A DNA stretch of 64,000 nucleotides from positions 3,951,523 through 4,015,522 of the forward strand of contig NC_085091.1 of assembly GCF_963422355.1 (NCBI RefSeq), read 5' to 3'. Made by a program: the position numbers and the translations under genes. Every line of letters begins with the position of its first letter. The first letter of the stretch is position 1. The notes beneath the pieces were generated by a model. It saw only the letters and a list, made by a program, of their open reading frames with translations, did not search any database and was not told where the DNA came from. This DNA is from Corticium candelabrum (Eukaryota > Porifera > Homoscleromorpha > Homosclerophorida > Plakinidae). Below, one piece after another: positions 11,190-55,179 of the stretch.

Positions 11190-12365
11190 GGCAGAGTACT
11201 CTGATACCTGTACTACTAGCTGGCAAGCTCTCCTTCAACTTCATAAATATCCCCTCCCTACGTGGGGAATATTTGATCAGTTTGTGATCTCCCGACTTAT
11301 GTCTAGTACATCTTTCATCAACTTTGATTGCTTTAGGGTGTCATATGCAGCGAGATTTAGAGCATGACCGTAACAGTGGGTGAAGACTGCTCTTGGCTCA
11401 ATATCATTAATGCGTTTAGCAACACCAGTTCTATAGCCACTCATAGCACTGGCACCATCAAAACACTGTCCACGAAGCTTTTCATACTCACATTCAGTCT
11501 TATGAAGACGTTCTTGATCAGAGCTGCAAGGGTTGCAGCATCAGTAGTTGAGGTTTGGTAAAGTCCAATAAACTCTTCATCCACCTGCAAGTCTTCTGAA
11601 ACCCTACGAATGATGACTGTAAATTGCTCTCTGTTGGAGGCATCAGTAGTTTCATCAGCCATCACTGTTACAAATGGGGAATTATGTATGTCTGTGGCAA
11701 TATTTCGTAGCACTTGGAGGCCCAATGTTTGATCATTTCATTTTGAATTTGTGGACTTGTGTAGACTTCTCCTTTCGTTTCAGCCAGTGTGCTAGGTTAG
11801 GGTCTTTCTCACTCTGTAGACGAAGCAGCTGTTGTAGATTACCATCTGATTCATCTCCATCTCCTCTAAAAGCAAGACCCTGCCTACTCAAGAATCTCAC
11901 AGACGACAGTACTTAAAAAAGCGCGTGTTGATTGTTGACTTTCTGGACAGCATGCTCATGAGAAAGATGTTCTCCAACGTTCCTGGTGGTGGCAGGAAGA
12001 GTGACAAGAACTTCAACTGCTTCACGATGACACGCACTCTTTACGTGGTTTTTGAATCCTGTGGTTGCATCTTTCCAGTTTGAAAATCCACGAGTAACCT
12101 TACCAATGAATACAATTATAGACCAACAGCCTACTTCTGTATGTGCTAGAGTACTAACAAAAGCAGGATCCGGTTTAGACTTGATTGGTTTGAGAGTCAA
12201 TGCTTTCACGCACAGGTACCGGTGACAAAACACGACGTCGTCAGCCTCGTGGTAGTGAACAAATGGCCACTGATGAAACCAAGATGGCTTGAAGCAACGC
12301 AACTCCGCCTTCTTCCCAAAGGGGCGCTTTGGAAAATCGAAGTTCAGGGGTTGGTGAGGCTGGTT
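11190..12365 (-). pseudogene. hAT transposase, ZMYM1/TTF-finger type, decayed
   Basis: Read on the minus strand from about 12365: FPKRPFGKKAELRCFKPSWF, then HYHEADDVVFC and RGFSNWKDATTGFKNH, the TTF-type zinc finger. Next come VLVTLPATTRNVGEHLS, RFLSRQGLAFRGDGDE, FVTVMADETTDASNREQ and DGASAMSGYRTGVAKRI, then FTHCYGHALNLAA and RVLCPTRW near 11200. These are the successive blocks of ZMYM1-like hAT transposases (DUF4371, with the catalytic ADETTD). At least three frameshifts separate the blocks, near 11915, 11725 and 11280, and the hAT dimerisation domain is absent. A dead, 3'-truncated copy. Confidence 0.85.
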
Positions 12366-12690
12366 AAGAACGGCTTGATCATCAGGAAAGATTTTCGATG
12401 TGCTGGTCGCCTTACTTAGAAGATTTAGGACAAATCCCGGATGTGGCTTCGAACCCTTCTACTCTTACACTGCATTCTTCCAGCTATTTCTGGTACGTAT
12501 CTCAATTTTTACAATATAATCAATGTCCACTGTGATTATTACATTTCTCTGTGCCTGATAACGTAGAAAGAATAGAAAGTAAATAATATATTTTATCATC
12601 TATAGCTATATAACCGGAAGTCTACGCCATTCTGCCGCTGCTGAAACTACAGTTTCTGAAAAATGGTCCGGCGAATGCCGGACCTGCCGG
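12366..12690. other. Non-coding gap
   Basis: No gene recognised. Holds a short GGTCCGGCGAATGCCGGACC hairpin around 12664-12694. Confidence 0.5.
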
Positions 12691-12694
12691 ACCG

Positions 12695-13200
12695 CTTGCT
12701 ACGAGCCTGCCTTTTTGGGAAGATCCGTCATAGGCACTGCCACCGCGATAAAAGTTGGGAATGAACTCTCTATAAACACCGCAAGACCTATAAAGGCTCG
12801 AAGCTCCTTCTTAGTTGTTGGTCTCGGTGCACTGCGCACTTTACGAATGTTTTCTTCGTTTGTCCCGATTACACCTTTACCGATGCGATGTCCAATTAAT
12901 GAAATCAAAAGTCTCAACTCCAATCCTAACCCTAATCCTAACCATCAACCAATCAAACAATCACGTGATGCACTGGGCTTTGTATCTTCAAGGATTCAGA
13001 ATGCGGATCAAGAGGCTCGACAACAACGCCAGCGCCGCCGATTTCTTAAAGTCGATATCGCTTGACGACGGTGACTAGGAATTGAACTTGAATCTCCAGA
13101 GTTTCAACTTGGAGGGAGTGGCATCTCTGTTTGTCCCACGTCGAACAAGTCAACAGTTCTTTGCCTCGTGACCCACTTTATCACATACATAACATCGCGT
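12695..13200 (-). pseudogene. Gypsy remnant: gag zinc knuckle and pol fragment
   Basis: On the minus strand, 13195-13148 encodes RCYVCDKVGHEAKNC, a CX2CX4HX4C gag zinc knuckle followed by a stop. Further downstream, 12915-12700 reads LIGHRIGKGVIGTNEENIRK, PRPTTKKELRAFIGLA and VAVPMTDLPKK, the conserved thumb and RT-to-RNase-H linker of Ty3/Gypsy pol. Protease and most of RT are deleted between them. The order agrees with one element on this strand. Confidence 0.7.
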
Positions 13201-13617
13201 CTTAACTCTGGACTTACATTCTTAATAACAAAGAAAGAGGACCTGGCGTATAGCTCACACCACTATACTTGTACTGAAACAATACACGCAGCTAAGTTCC
13301 TAACTATGAGTATCTAGAATATATATGTTATCGGCGACCGGTGTTCATTTATTCGACTTCAGTCAACACAAACTCCGCCCATTTCTTCAAATAGAGCAAC
13401 ATCAAAAATAGTTGCTTGTTGACTCGTGACACCGATGTTCTTTTCTCAGGCATCTCTGCTCGGATGGCTCTGTTTCCAATACTCATGTATCCGTGGAGGC
13501 ATCTTCCACAAAAGAAAATACGATGACTGTTCTTGCTGGTGTTGTGCAGCAGACGGTTGAGGTCCTTGATCCATGTTTCTCACCTTTTCCTACGAGACGA
13601 AGTCACGAAGGTCGTTA
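13201..13617. other. Non-coding gap before the DDE_4 transposon
   Basis: No recognisable gene or repeat structure. Flanking host or older repeat DNA. Confidence 0.5.
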
Positions 13618-15599
13618 TAGAACTTTTCACAGGGCGTGGCACTAACGACGTCATCGCCTACCGCGCGACGATTTGGTTCGATTTTGATGCATATCTGTTT
13701 GTTAACCGCGTGAGTCTAGAGCCAAAGCAACAATTTTTCTTTTCGAACTTTAACCGGCGCGTACAGCGATGCATCGAATCAGGTGAGGCCTCATTAGGAC
13801 TCGGCTCTTGTGTGTTTTGCGTGTTTTGCAGTGATGAACAACCTCTTTCTGATCTTTGTCGTAACTCTGCCGCGTCATTTTGAGTGATGATTTAACATTC
13901 AGACTTGACAGACGTCAAATGCCGGTACAAACGTGCGTATATATATATACGTAATCTATGATGCGTGTTCTGTGTAGTACGCACTTACAAACGGTTTGGT
14001 TTGTACCTCCTGAATACTTCCTAGAACGTGCGGCGTTTAGGAAATGATTGACGTGAAGAGGAAGTCTTTAGACAAGTCTGGTGGTACTGAGATCTAGAGG
14101 TATATATAAGAAGAGAATGCTTGATTAATATTTCATCTTGATATGATGTCCTCAGCTGTACGTGGCTGTCCTATAAATGAACCAGTCACTCAGTGTTGCT
14201 GTACTGTGTTTTACCTTTTGGAGTGTGTAGTTGCAATGCTATTATCCATGGTTATTTGCTGTGTTCCTGGATGTACCAATATATCTGAAGTTTCACATGG
14301 AAACTTTGTCACATGGATAAACTTTATTGCCATTTGAATGACGTTGACTGGTGGTTACCAAGGGATATTCTACATCGAAGTCTACCACAGTCATTTAGAG
14401 AGACTTTCCCAAAAAGACCTGCGTCATTGATGCAACAGAACTATTTACAGAACGTTATTCTGATAGGGGTTTGCAATCAGCTTTCTTCTCCAGTTACAAA
14501 CACCACCACAATGTGAAAGCATTGGTTGCAATATCATCATGTGGTCATGTTATGTTTGTGTCACGACTATTTACTGGTGCCACATCAGACAGGGAACTTA
14601 CCAAGCAGTTTGGTTTTCTCAATAAATTTGTGCCTGGAGATCAAGTCATGGCAAACAAAGGGTTTGTTATTGCTGACATTCTCATGGATGTTGGGCATCT
14701 CTTGTGCTACCTCCTTTTCTAAAAGGAGGAGGTCAGTTTACTGAGGAGCAAGTCAATGCCGGCAAGTGGTTTCTCTTAGAGTCGACGTAGAGGGGTGATC
14801 AGATGGATAACGAACAACAGAATTTTGCAAGGTATAAATAACACTTAGTTCAAGCATGGATCTCTTATATAAGGTATTTACTGTTTGTTCATATCTAACA
14901 AGTTTGCATCCACCTATTGTACGATAGATTTAATTTTTGCACGGTAAATTAATATTAATTAGTGTCATAGATATCAATTTTAGTTTGCAAAGGTCAATAT
15001 ATTGGCTCTTGTTATCATTCTGTACTCTTGTGTGTAATGCTCCAGGATACACTAGCACTTGCTGTTCAATTTCATTTTCGTCGTGTACACCATTTTATTA
15101 GTAATACTCAATTATATTACTACGACATTAATAGTATTAATTAATTAACAGAACTTTATCTACTTGCTACCTAAGGTCCTTTCATTCCCCAAACGTCACA
15201 CTTTCTAGGTTCAGGAGGTACAAACCAAACCGTTTGGTAAGTGCGTACTACATAGAACACGCATCATAGATTACGTACGCACGTTTGTACCCGCACTTGA
15301 CGTCTGTCAAGTCTCAATGTTACATCATCACTCAAAATGGCGCGACAGAGTCGCGAAAGAGATCAGAAAGAAGTTGTTCATCACTGCAAACACGCAAAAC
15401 ACACAAGAGCCGAGCCCAAATAAGGCCTCACCAGATTCGATGCATCGCGCGCTATACGCACCGGTAAAAGTTCGAAAGAAATATTGTTGCTTTGGCTCTA
15501 GACTCAAGCTGTTAACAAACGCCAACGCATCAAAAGCGAACCAAATCGTCGCGCGGTAGACGATGACGTCGTTAGTGCCACGCCCTGTGAAAAGGTCTA
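13618..15599 (+). mobile_element. DDE_4 (ISL2EU/PIF-like) DNA transposon, about 2 kb
   Basis: The ends are long inverted repeats, 13618-14032 and 15203-15599. Each starts, reading inward, TAGA(A/C)CTTTTCACAGGGCG. The two arms are about 400 bp and diverge by scattered changes. The interior carries a transposase remnant on the plus strand. No convincing target-site duplication could be read. The size, arm length and transposase type fit DDE_Tnp_4 elements, whose transposases often carry THAP fingers. Confidence 0.75.
14143..14800 (+). pseudogene. DDE_4 transposase remnant
   Basis: Blocks in three frames: WWLPRDILHRSLPQSFRETF, then FPKRPASLMQQNYL, SYKHHHNVKALVAISSCG and FVSRLFTGATSDRELTK. They continue FVPGDQVMANKGFVIADIL and KGGGQFTEEQVNAGK. 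These correspond in order to the catalytic domain of DDE_Tnp_4 transposases, with MANKGF at the place of the usual MADKGF acid and SDRELT as the second block. The DCTE-type first acid is missing or altered, and frames change near 14410, 14470 and 14720. Not functional as read. Confidence 0.75.
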
Positions 15600-16055
15600 G
15601 TGAGTGCCTCGGATTAGGATATCCTGAGTGGATACACACTTTTGTACTATCGAAAGACCTTGATATCGAGGTTGTATGTCTCGAAGTGAGGTCGGCTCGT
15701 CGATGCCATCACATCACAGTCCGTCGTCCTTGGGATACTTTGGTCGTTGGGCGTCGCGTTGAGCCGGGAAGAGTGATGAGCGGATGGCCATCAGACACAG
15801 GTGTTTGGGGGTCGTGGTTGTCTTCATGCAGGTATTTCCATCTGCCAACCTCAGATATGGTTTTCTATTACACGTCGCATAGGTTGCCACTTTGGCAGTG
15901 GGGTCGTAACGCGTGGAGTGTGCAAAACCACTGGTTTCTTAGGCGGCACGCAGTGTGTGACCAGTGCTTTGGGTTCTGAAGTGGTTGGAGTCACTGTTTG
16001 TGCAGTGGTCAAAACCACTGGTTTCACTCGCGTGTAGCTTGGACCGGCTTTGCAC
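15600..16055. other. Unassigned stretch with CAAAACCACTGGTTTC repeat
   Basis: The motif AAAACCACTGGTTTC occurs at 15925 and 16010, with ACAACCACTGGTAC near 16208. No protein family recognised in any frame. Confidence 0.5.
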
Positions 16056-16195
16056 GTGCAGCTGGGGTCGCCTTCACACGTGGATTTGGGGTTGGCTTCA
16101 CACGTGGAGGTGGGGTCGGCTTCACACGTGGAGGTGGGATCGGCTTCACACGTGGAGGTGGGATCGGCTTCACACGTGGAGCTGAGGTCGACTAC
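16056..16195. repeat. 24-bp minisatellite
   Basis: About six tandem copies of GGCTTCACACGTGGAGGTGG plus GGTC. All frames stay open because the unit is a multiple of three, which produces GFTRGGGV or TCEADPTS peptide repeats that I do not take as protein. Confidence 0.9.
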
Positions 16196-16976
16196 GCACG
16201 TAGAGTGGTAACAACCACTGGTACAGCTGCCTCCTCTAGGAGGGGATTGCATTCATTTACGTTTTCAAGGCTAAATATGTCCTTGGTGAATCAAACTCAG
16301 CTTTGCAATAACATGATTCATCACTGTGCTATCTAATAGAAGAGTCTTGTCTTTAATAGGAGGTTTTTCTTACTCACTCACACAAATTCTGAGGGTATAT
16401 ATCTATATGTATTCTTTTCTCTAATAGAGTGTACTTCGCTCTACCACAAAGGAACCACACGATTATGTGGCTCTATACTACAGTTTATCACCCGTTCTCA
16501 AACGGTTACTACGTTGTATGTATTGTATTTTTAATAAGTGGTTTTCCAACGGGCTTGCATCAACTGGCTTCTTCGGATAAACCCATCAATCACCTTGAGT
16601 ATTTTACTGAATAAATAGTTACCTCTCATAATATGTTCGCCTCTGTGGGTGTTTGTATCCCAGGCCTATGAGATGTTGTCATATCGCATGATGAACTCAG
16701 ATGTCTGCTTGGTGGTAAGTTTGGATTTTGGAATGTTTCTGGCAGTCCTTTCCAAATATCTCGCGTTATCACCCATGATCATGAAGTCTTCTGGTGTTTA
16801 GAAGGACGGGTTGCATCTGGCGATGCCTCCGGGAAGCTCAAGAAGTAGGTCTTACCCTCGGAGTTTAACTCTACACGATTTGGGTCGGACATATAAGATA
16901 CAGATAAAAAGCTTGAGTAGTACTTGTGTTAATTAATAAGTGGAATAGATAATACCGCCCACATCTGTCACATCCG

Positions 16977-16977
<1 letters not shown>

Positions 16978-17062
<85 letters not shown>
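16978..17062. repeat. (GA)n microsatellite
   Basis: About 84 bp of pure AG/GA dinucleotides. Confidence 0.98.
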
Positions 17063-17067
<5 letters not shown>

Positions 17068-17419
17068 GCGTGCCTTGAGGTAAGGAGAACCTCCACCGGT
17101 GTGTATCTGGTTTTGCCATCTACAGTATCTGTCTGTCTGCGTGGTCTGCTGTCTGTCGCTCTGTCTCCTAATTAGGTACAAGCATCCAGCTACTAATTTA
17201 CATGCCATGCACATTAATAACCACTGGCCAATACATCAGACTGCTGAATACCAACCTAATGACCAGATTTACAGCTGCTCAAGCAAATATTAAACCAAAT
17301 CATTTCAAAAATCACAAACGTGCAAGAACAGAATAAATCAAGCAATGCAGTGTTGTGTCCTACAGCAATATTCTGCTGAATGAAATCAATTAGATATAAG
17401 ACAGTGCCATACTTCTAAA

Positions 17420-17677
17420 CTACTTAAACATAGAAGCTTTTTCTTTAAATGCAGCTCGCCTTTGTGCACTCTCTTCAGCTTCTCTCTTCTTCCTTTCTTG
17501 TTCTTCCTTGATTTCTTGCTCAAATTTTGCTGCAGAAGTCTGCTCTTTTACTTTAGCCTCAAAGAAACTCTTGGCTCCTGACACACCCTCTTCAGCAACA
17601 TTGCAAGTTTGTGCAATCTGTGCAAGACCTTCACATTGCAGTTCCCCGGAACGAGATTTACGAAAAATAAGCATAAA
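17420..17677 (-). CDS. EFHD2: EFHD exon 3, C-terminal coiled coil
   Basis: After TTTACAG the frame reads FMLIFRKSRSGELQ then VSGAKSFFEAKV and EEQERKKREAEESAQRR, and stops at 17420. Matches the conserved EFHD1/2 tail. Confidence 0.92.
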   Translation of the reverse strand, partial: FMLIFRKSRSGELQCEGLAQIAQTCNVAEEGVSGAKSFFEAKVKEQTSAAKFEQEIKEEQERKKREAEESAQRRAAFKEKASMFK

Positions 17678-20358
17678 CTGTAAAGCATAAGTAGATGTCA
17701 GTAACATACACTTTGGGACGGACGGATCTGTAGATGATGACATATAAAAACTAGATATATAAACAAATACGTATGTACAAGACAGCCAAAATTAGGCCAG
17801 TTCAAAAATAATTCTGTTTTCAGTCACCCAACCAACCCTTTCTTGTGACAATACTAAAAGGTTTGAGCCATCGATATGTACACATGGTTATTTCTGCACT
17901 CTTAAATTACTGCTAATCAAATTTCTGCGTTTCAACCAGGGAGACAGTTACTATAAGTACACACATGTACATGTTTCTAAAGAGTGACTGCCTGGGACTC
18001 CGAGCATAGATTTAAACATCTGCAAATTATATTTGTGCGCTCCGTGATTTCTAAGCAGAATTCACAGAAATATAATGATCGCAGAAATAACTGGTTATAC
18101 GTTATATATAGCTCAAGTTTAGTATGCGTTTCGGCCATGCATTCGTTCATCGTCAAAACCGGCGTAGTAGAAGATGGTTTGCAATTGTTTAGGAATCATA
18201 TCTACTGCTGCTAACCGAGTAAGAAAGTCCATTGCAATACGTTTTACAATGTATATCGCCACTCAATGTGTCCAGTTCCCTTCTCATGCTCTTCTAATTG
18301 GCTTTGACTAATTACATTCAAGCTGCATTGCACTCTAGTGCTACTTCATTAACCGATGGGTGAAATGCATAGAGATAGTAACACTGGCCGGTCACGTGAT
18401 GTACAACCATATAACCGACCGGCTAGGCAACGACATAACACGTGACTGAATAAATAATAAAACTTATTTATTACTCGTTCATAGGATTCTGTTATGATGT
18501 AGAAAAGATATGACGTTATTATTATTTATAGTTATGACCTTCCATTTATACAGTTTACCATATATGTGTATAGAAGTAATCTCTCAAACAGCGATACAGT
18601 ACAACCTTGCTAATCCAAACAGCCCCATGCCAAGCCCTATTCAGATTAGTGAAGTTGTCCGGACTAGAAAACGCGTAGCCTCGGAGGTCCAGACCTCACC
18701 TCGGACACTCAAGCCATGTCCACACTAGACCAGAATAGACTGTGATCGTGCTGATCATGATCTGATCTGACTGGCGAGTGTCCACAACACTTTGAAACCG
18801 ATACCTCTGTCTCTTTTTCGGTATCACGTGAGTGATGACAGATGTACAGTATGTGCAGTTCTTTGCTTGTGGCAAGTATATGCCAGTATATGGCAAGTAG
18901 GTGTTTGACACTGTTGTCAAGCAGTGCAGGCAAGCTGATCTAACCAAAATAGAGATGAAGATAGGTATAAAACATACTTTTGATAGAATATGCTGATTTT
19001 GCATCATTAAACTGTCTAATATAATTTTTAGGCTGTAATGCTACACTAAATTAATGTCAAGTGGCATAAGTATTGCCACTTTACACAAAATAAAAGCAAA
19101 GGTATGCATAAAAACACAATCGCAATACTATGCACACATTTATCCATTTAACATTTTGAGATAGCTTGCCGTTGAACGTCAAAGCGATTTCTCGATCTTT
19201 TCCTTGTTGCACGTGACCCAAAAATGGGTGGAGCACAGAGCGCACACTAGCGCGATGGCATCCAGACAGACATATACTATGTATGAAGTTGTAGACTAGC
19301 TGTCAGTGTACCAACGCATACATCTGACTTGCAGTTGTTGAATTTCTGTACAAGAAACACTGCTACCGGAGCATCGTCTGTCGCTACGGGTATAGGCTAG
19401 TCCTCAATTCTAGCCAGCTTTTGTAGCTACCGTGTAAAGATAGATGCACAATCTGTGTTGCTGGTGGTGTCCGGCACCTCTCTGTGGCTTATTTCACGCT
19501 GCGAGTTTCAGAGCCATCGCGTGATGCTCTGTGCTCCACCCATTTCCAGGTCACGTGCAACTAGAAACGATTGAGAAAGGGCTTCGTTGTTCAACAGCAA
19601 GCTATCCCAAGATTGTAAATGGTAAATGTAGATAAAGAACCTCACACTTGTTGTTAGCTTTCCCAAAATGTCCAGTATGAGGAGCAAAACAGCCGTGGCG
19701 GACAAGAACGCGATTCTCCTTTCTCTTTGTACTAGGAATAAAGGCTGTAAGTCATAGAACGTGGTGCACCCGAAGATGTTCGCTTGTTCTGCTTCGTAAT
19801 GACACAACTTGAAATCAAATGGTGGCACGTTTTCAAGTTTGCGTGTGTGTGCCTGCGCGTGCGTGGTGAATCGTGAGCGGGCACCTTTAAACATTAACTT
19901 GTATTAGGGTGGGAGTTCCCTTTATTAAGTAACTATAGGCAGTACTAAAGATTCTTTGCAATTTTATCTTCAGAGCATTAATTAATCTAGTTATTTCTTT
20001 CTTACCTCTCTAAAACTGATCTGACCATCATTGTCTTCATCGACTTCTTTGATCATCGCTTTCAGTGACAAATGGGTCTGTGGAGACCCTAGCTTTTCCA
20101 TCATCAACTTCAACTCCATAAAGTCAATAAAATTACTACGGTCAGTATCGTACCTAAAATAAAGATAAACAGAAAGCAATTTTTCATTTACATTTGCAGA
20201 TGTCGTACTTCTGAAAGACTTTGCGATACTCTTTGATTTCTTGTATGGAGAACTCCTTGAATTCTGCGTACACAGATTGGGAAACCTTAGTTGGCTGTAT
20301 TTGGCCCTCATTTATGTCACTCTGCCTTCCAAGCTTTCCTGCTAGTTCTGAATCCGCC

Positions 20359-20360
<2 letters not shown>
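17420..20360 (-). CDS. EFHD2: EF-hand domain protein EFHD1/EFHD2 (swiprosin)
   Basis: Three exons on the minus strand, 20360-20209, 20153-20006 and 17677-17420, join in phase to 185 codons plus stop. Mammalian EFHD1/2 are about 240 residues, so the low-complexity N-terminus is shorter here. Residues 1-50 hold MADSELAGKLGRQSDIN and YAEFKEFSIQEIKEYRK. EF-hand loop 1 is DTDRSNFIDFME (53-64) and loop 2 is DEDNDGQISFRE (89-100). Both have the calcium ligands at positions 1, 3, 5 and 12. The LIFRK segment and GAKSFFEAKV follow, then a charged coiled coil ending KEKASMFK. EFHD2 is a calcium-sensing actin-binding regulator and EFHD1 is mitochondrial. Which paralogue this represents cannot be told from sequence alone, and a single pre-duplication copy is likely. 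It is head to head with FOXRED1. Confidence 0.93.
17745..19140. other. EFHD intron 2, unique part
   Basis: No gene recognised. Open frames such as 17984-18214 and 18696-19007 look random. Confidence 0.6.
19155..19613. mobile_element. MITE inside EFHD intron 2
   Basis: Imperfect terminal inverted repeats of about 100 bp. The left part holds GATAGCTTGCCGTTGAACG and GTGGAGCACAGAGCG. The right part, reverse-complemented, holds GATAGCTTGCTGTTGAACAA and GTGGAGCACAGAGCA. Total about 460 bp, without coding capacity. Confidence 0.7.
20006..20153 (-). CDS. EFHD2: EFHD exon 2, both EF-hands
   Basis: The acceptor is ATTTTAG|G and the donor GAG|GTAAGA. Encodes loop 1, the helix MELKLMMEKLGSPQTHLSLK and loop 2. 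Separated from exon 1 by a 55-nt intron. Confidence 0.92.
20209..20360 (-). CDS. EFHD2: EFHD exon 1
   Basis: Starts ATG at 20360 (MADSELAGKL) and ends CAGAA before the donor GTACGA. The frame is also open upstream to 20435, but MADSEL matches the family start. Codon 51 is split with exon 2. Confidence 0.88.
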
Positions 20361-52956
<32,596 letters not shown>

Positions 52957-53183
52957 CTGGAGTCTTGATGGTGGCAAGAAGTTTGAAATGTCCTCGACAC
53001 TCACATTACACTGCGAACTTCTATACATGGTTAGCCATACTCTACATGATTTTTGCTATATTTCTTGCATTTTGATAGAATTAGCTACTGGCTTCAACGC
53101 TGATGTAATATTTATACTACTATTTGTAATGACATAGTATAATTAAGGAGCTCAGGATTCCAAGAACTACATTTCACACGCGT

Positions 53184-53235
<52 letters not shown>
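53184..53235. repeat. (CA)n downstream of FOXRED1
   Basis: About 52 bp of CA, probably within the 3' UTR. Confidence 0.97.
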
Positions 53236-53340
53236 CGCACACAGAGGCAATACTGAAAGGTGTACAGCTCTAATTAAATAGACATGATGAAAATGATCTG
53301 TACACCTTCCGGATGACAAAGTGTAGCAAACAGGATATTA

Positions 53341-53346
53341 AATAAA
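53341..53346 (+). terminator. Candidate FOXRED1 polyadenylation signal
   Basis: AATAAA about 385 bp after the FOXRED1 stop, past a (CA)n tract. The first canonical hexamer seen downstream. Use is not shown. Confidence 0.35.
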
Positions 53347-53647
53347 CTTTCCACTGTTCTAAACATTCACTGAAATTTCGTCATTGCACATCAATATCCT
53401 TTCTTGAATTACACAGAACTCAAGCCAGACCGCCGACCTATGTGTAGTTTTGGAAGGAGTTTTTTTTACACCCAAACATGTTTTCTGTGTTATTTCTAAA
53501 TTTCTTTCAGTGGCTGGGACTATATTAGAAGGCAGTGATTACGTGCACGCCACTCTGTTTCACTTTTAGATAATTATCCATCATTTCTAGGAATGAGAAA
53601 TGTAGGCGGACGTAGACAAGCTGCATACTTTCCATGCCGTATATATA

Positions 53648-53681
53648 CGGTGGCTGCAGTCTGCGTTCTACAGCCACCGTG
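53648..53681. other. Small perfect hairpin
   Basis: ACGGTGGCTG, 14-nt spacer, CAGCCACCGT. It lies next to TATATATAC. Role unknown. Confidence 0.6.
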
Positions 53682-53749
53682 GTGCGTGTCGTTTGTTAGG
53701 GTAAAGTCGCCTAACCATGAACACCCCCTAAAGGTGGACAGCTGAAGTT

Positions 53750-53899
53750 TCACTTCTTACCACGGACGAATTGGTCATCAACCACGACGCGGTTTGTTGC
53801 AGTAGCAAGCACTGCGTCGTACCTTTTCGGGACAGGACGCTCTTCCAGTTGACGCCGCGTTTTCTCACTTTTCCCCGTATGTTTAGACAGTAGCCTCGA
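53750..53899 (-). CDS. Possible orphan exon
   Basis: On the minus strand, after GGATAG the frame reads SRLLSKHTGKSEKTRRQLEE, then RPVPKRYDAVLATATNRVVV and DDQFVR, ending before a GTAAGA donor. No family recognised and no partner exon found, so this is tentative. Confidence 0.2.
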   Translation of the reverse strand, partial: SRLLSKHTGKSEKTRRQLEERPVPKRYDAVLATATNRVVVDDQFVRGKK

Positions 53900-54283
53900 C
53901 TATCCTGCCAATGCGAAATCATAACAATCGTGCAGCGTTACATATTCAACGCAAGCAATCACCGTTGTACGTTGGTTGCACAGCCTATGCCTTACTCTAC
54001 TGTACCATGCAGATTTCTTTATTCACCTCTACGAGCAACGGCTAGAATCGAGCAACTTGTAATCAAAAGTGGGCGGGTCTGGGAAGTTGCTCTCTAATTA
54101 GACCTCAACATACATCCATGCAGAGAAAGATACGCCACTTTTTGCACAGCTCTTTGCAGCACAGGACTCAGATCCAAAACAAGGACAGAACACAAGAGAC
54201 AGACGACTGCTGCCATCTCATGCAGGTGAAATTCCCACTGCAGATTGATTTATAGAAAGACGGAAGGTTAAAAACGTACAGAA

Positions 54284-54568
54284 AATGGCAAGAAAGGAAA
54301 GCTACAACGTCAAGAAACTCGCCTCCTATCAGGGAAGTCCAAGACAACGTTTGAAATGGGAGTGGCTGGTTCAAGCAGCGACGAGAATGACTCCTTTTGT
54401 AGCAGTTACAGTCAATCGTACTACGAAGACTTAAAGAAAGATAAAGAAGGATGGATAGGCAGCGACAATCCCGGCTGTAGCCATTGGTTCCACTTTGGGT
54501 GCGCCATGCTCGATGAGATGCCAGAACCTAGCAAATTCTGGGGCTGTCCAGACTGCATAGACGTCTAG
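54284..54568 (+). CDS. PHD-finger C-terminal fragment
   Basis: The frame from about 54356 ends in WIGSDNPGCSHWFHFGCAML then DEMPEPSKFWGCPDC and a stop. This is the second half of a PHD finger (C-x4-H-x2-C ... W-x-CxxC). The first Cys pair and any upstream domains are missing. It may be the last exon of a chromatin reader or part of a transposon, and the neighbourhood does not decide. MARKESYNVKKL at 54284 is in another frame and may be unrelated. Confidence 0.45.
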   Translation, partial: NGKKGKLQRQETRLLSGKSKTTFEMGVAGSSSDENDSFCSSYSQSYYEDLKKDKEGWIGSDNPGCSHWFHFGCAMLDEMPEPSKFWGCPDCIDV

Positions 54569-54569
54569 G

Positions 54570-55179
54570 AGACGCGAAAAGCTTGTTGCAAGCGTAGCTT
54601 CCAGTTCCGGTCCTGTTTACCGTAATAGATCGTTGGCTTAGTGCGAAAACGTCGCTGTCCACCATCAGCGACAGTAGCGTTAATATCAACCTCCTTAGGA
54701 CGTCACGTTCTAGTTGAATAATCAGGGCCGGCGGAGCCTGTAAGGTTGGCCGGACCAATATTTGAAAGTAGTAGTTCCACCAGGAGACAAAAGCAAAGAA
54801 CTTCCGGTAAGCGGTATAGGTAATTAAATATATTTGTATTTAATCGCCCTGCTGGTGGAGGAAAGGAAAGAATTCTATCAGCAGTTAATTACTGGCAGGG
54901 CCAAATCGAAGTAACTCACCAAGTTCATGTTAGACTGTCAGTGTGCCTGAAGTAGACGGAAACGTTCCGGAAGTCACTAGGAAGACAGCTTGCCGGAAGT
55001 AGTAGGTGTGCCCCAGTCAGGTAAGAGCTCAGCACGTGCGTGATCACTGGACAGTATGTCGTCTTCTACAGAATCTTCTCAGTCCTGTCTACCTGAAGTT
55101 CCAAGTCAGCTGTATCAGCCAATGTCCGGTTTCGTCTTTCCAAAGCGTACCTTCGATCGGCCCACTACTGGCCCGCACG
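54570..55179. other. Non-genic, nothing recognised
   Basis: GGAAGTAGTAG and GGAAGTCACTAG-type words recur at 54765, 54970 and 54995, but no gene or clear element. Confidence 0.5.

Noticed and set aside
12920..12945. Telomere-like CCTAACCCTAATCC
   Set aside because: Only about three degenerate units. Too short to be an interstitial telomere or chromosome end.
15851..16252. Repeat protein with TCEADPTS units
   Set aside because: A 24-bp minisatellite is open in several frames on both strands. No start context, splice sites or known domain.
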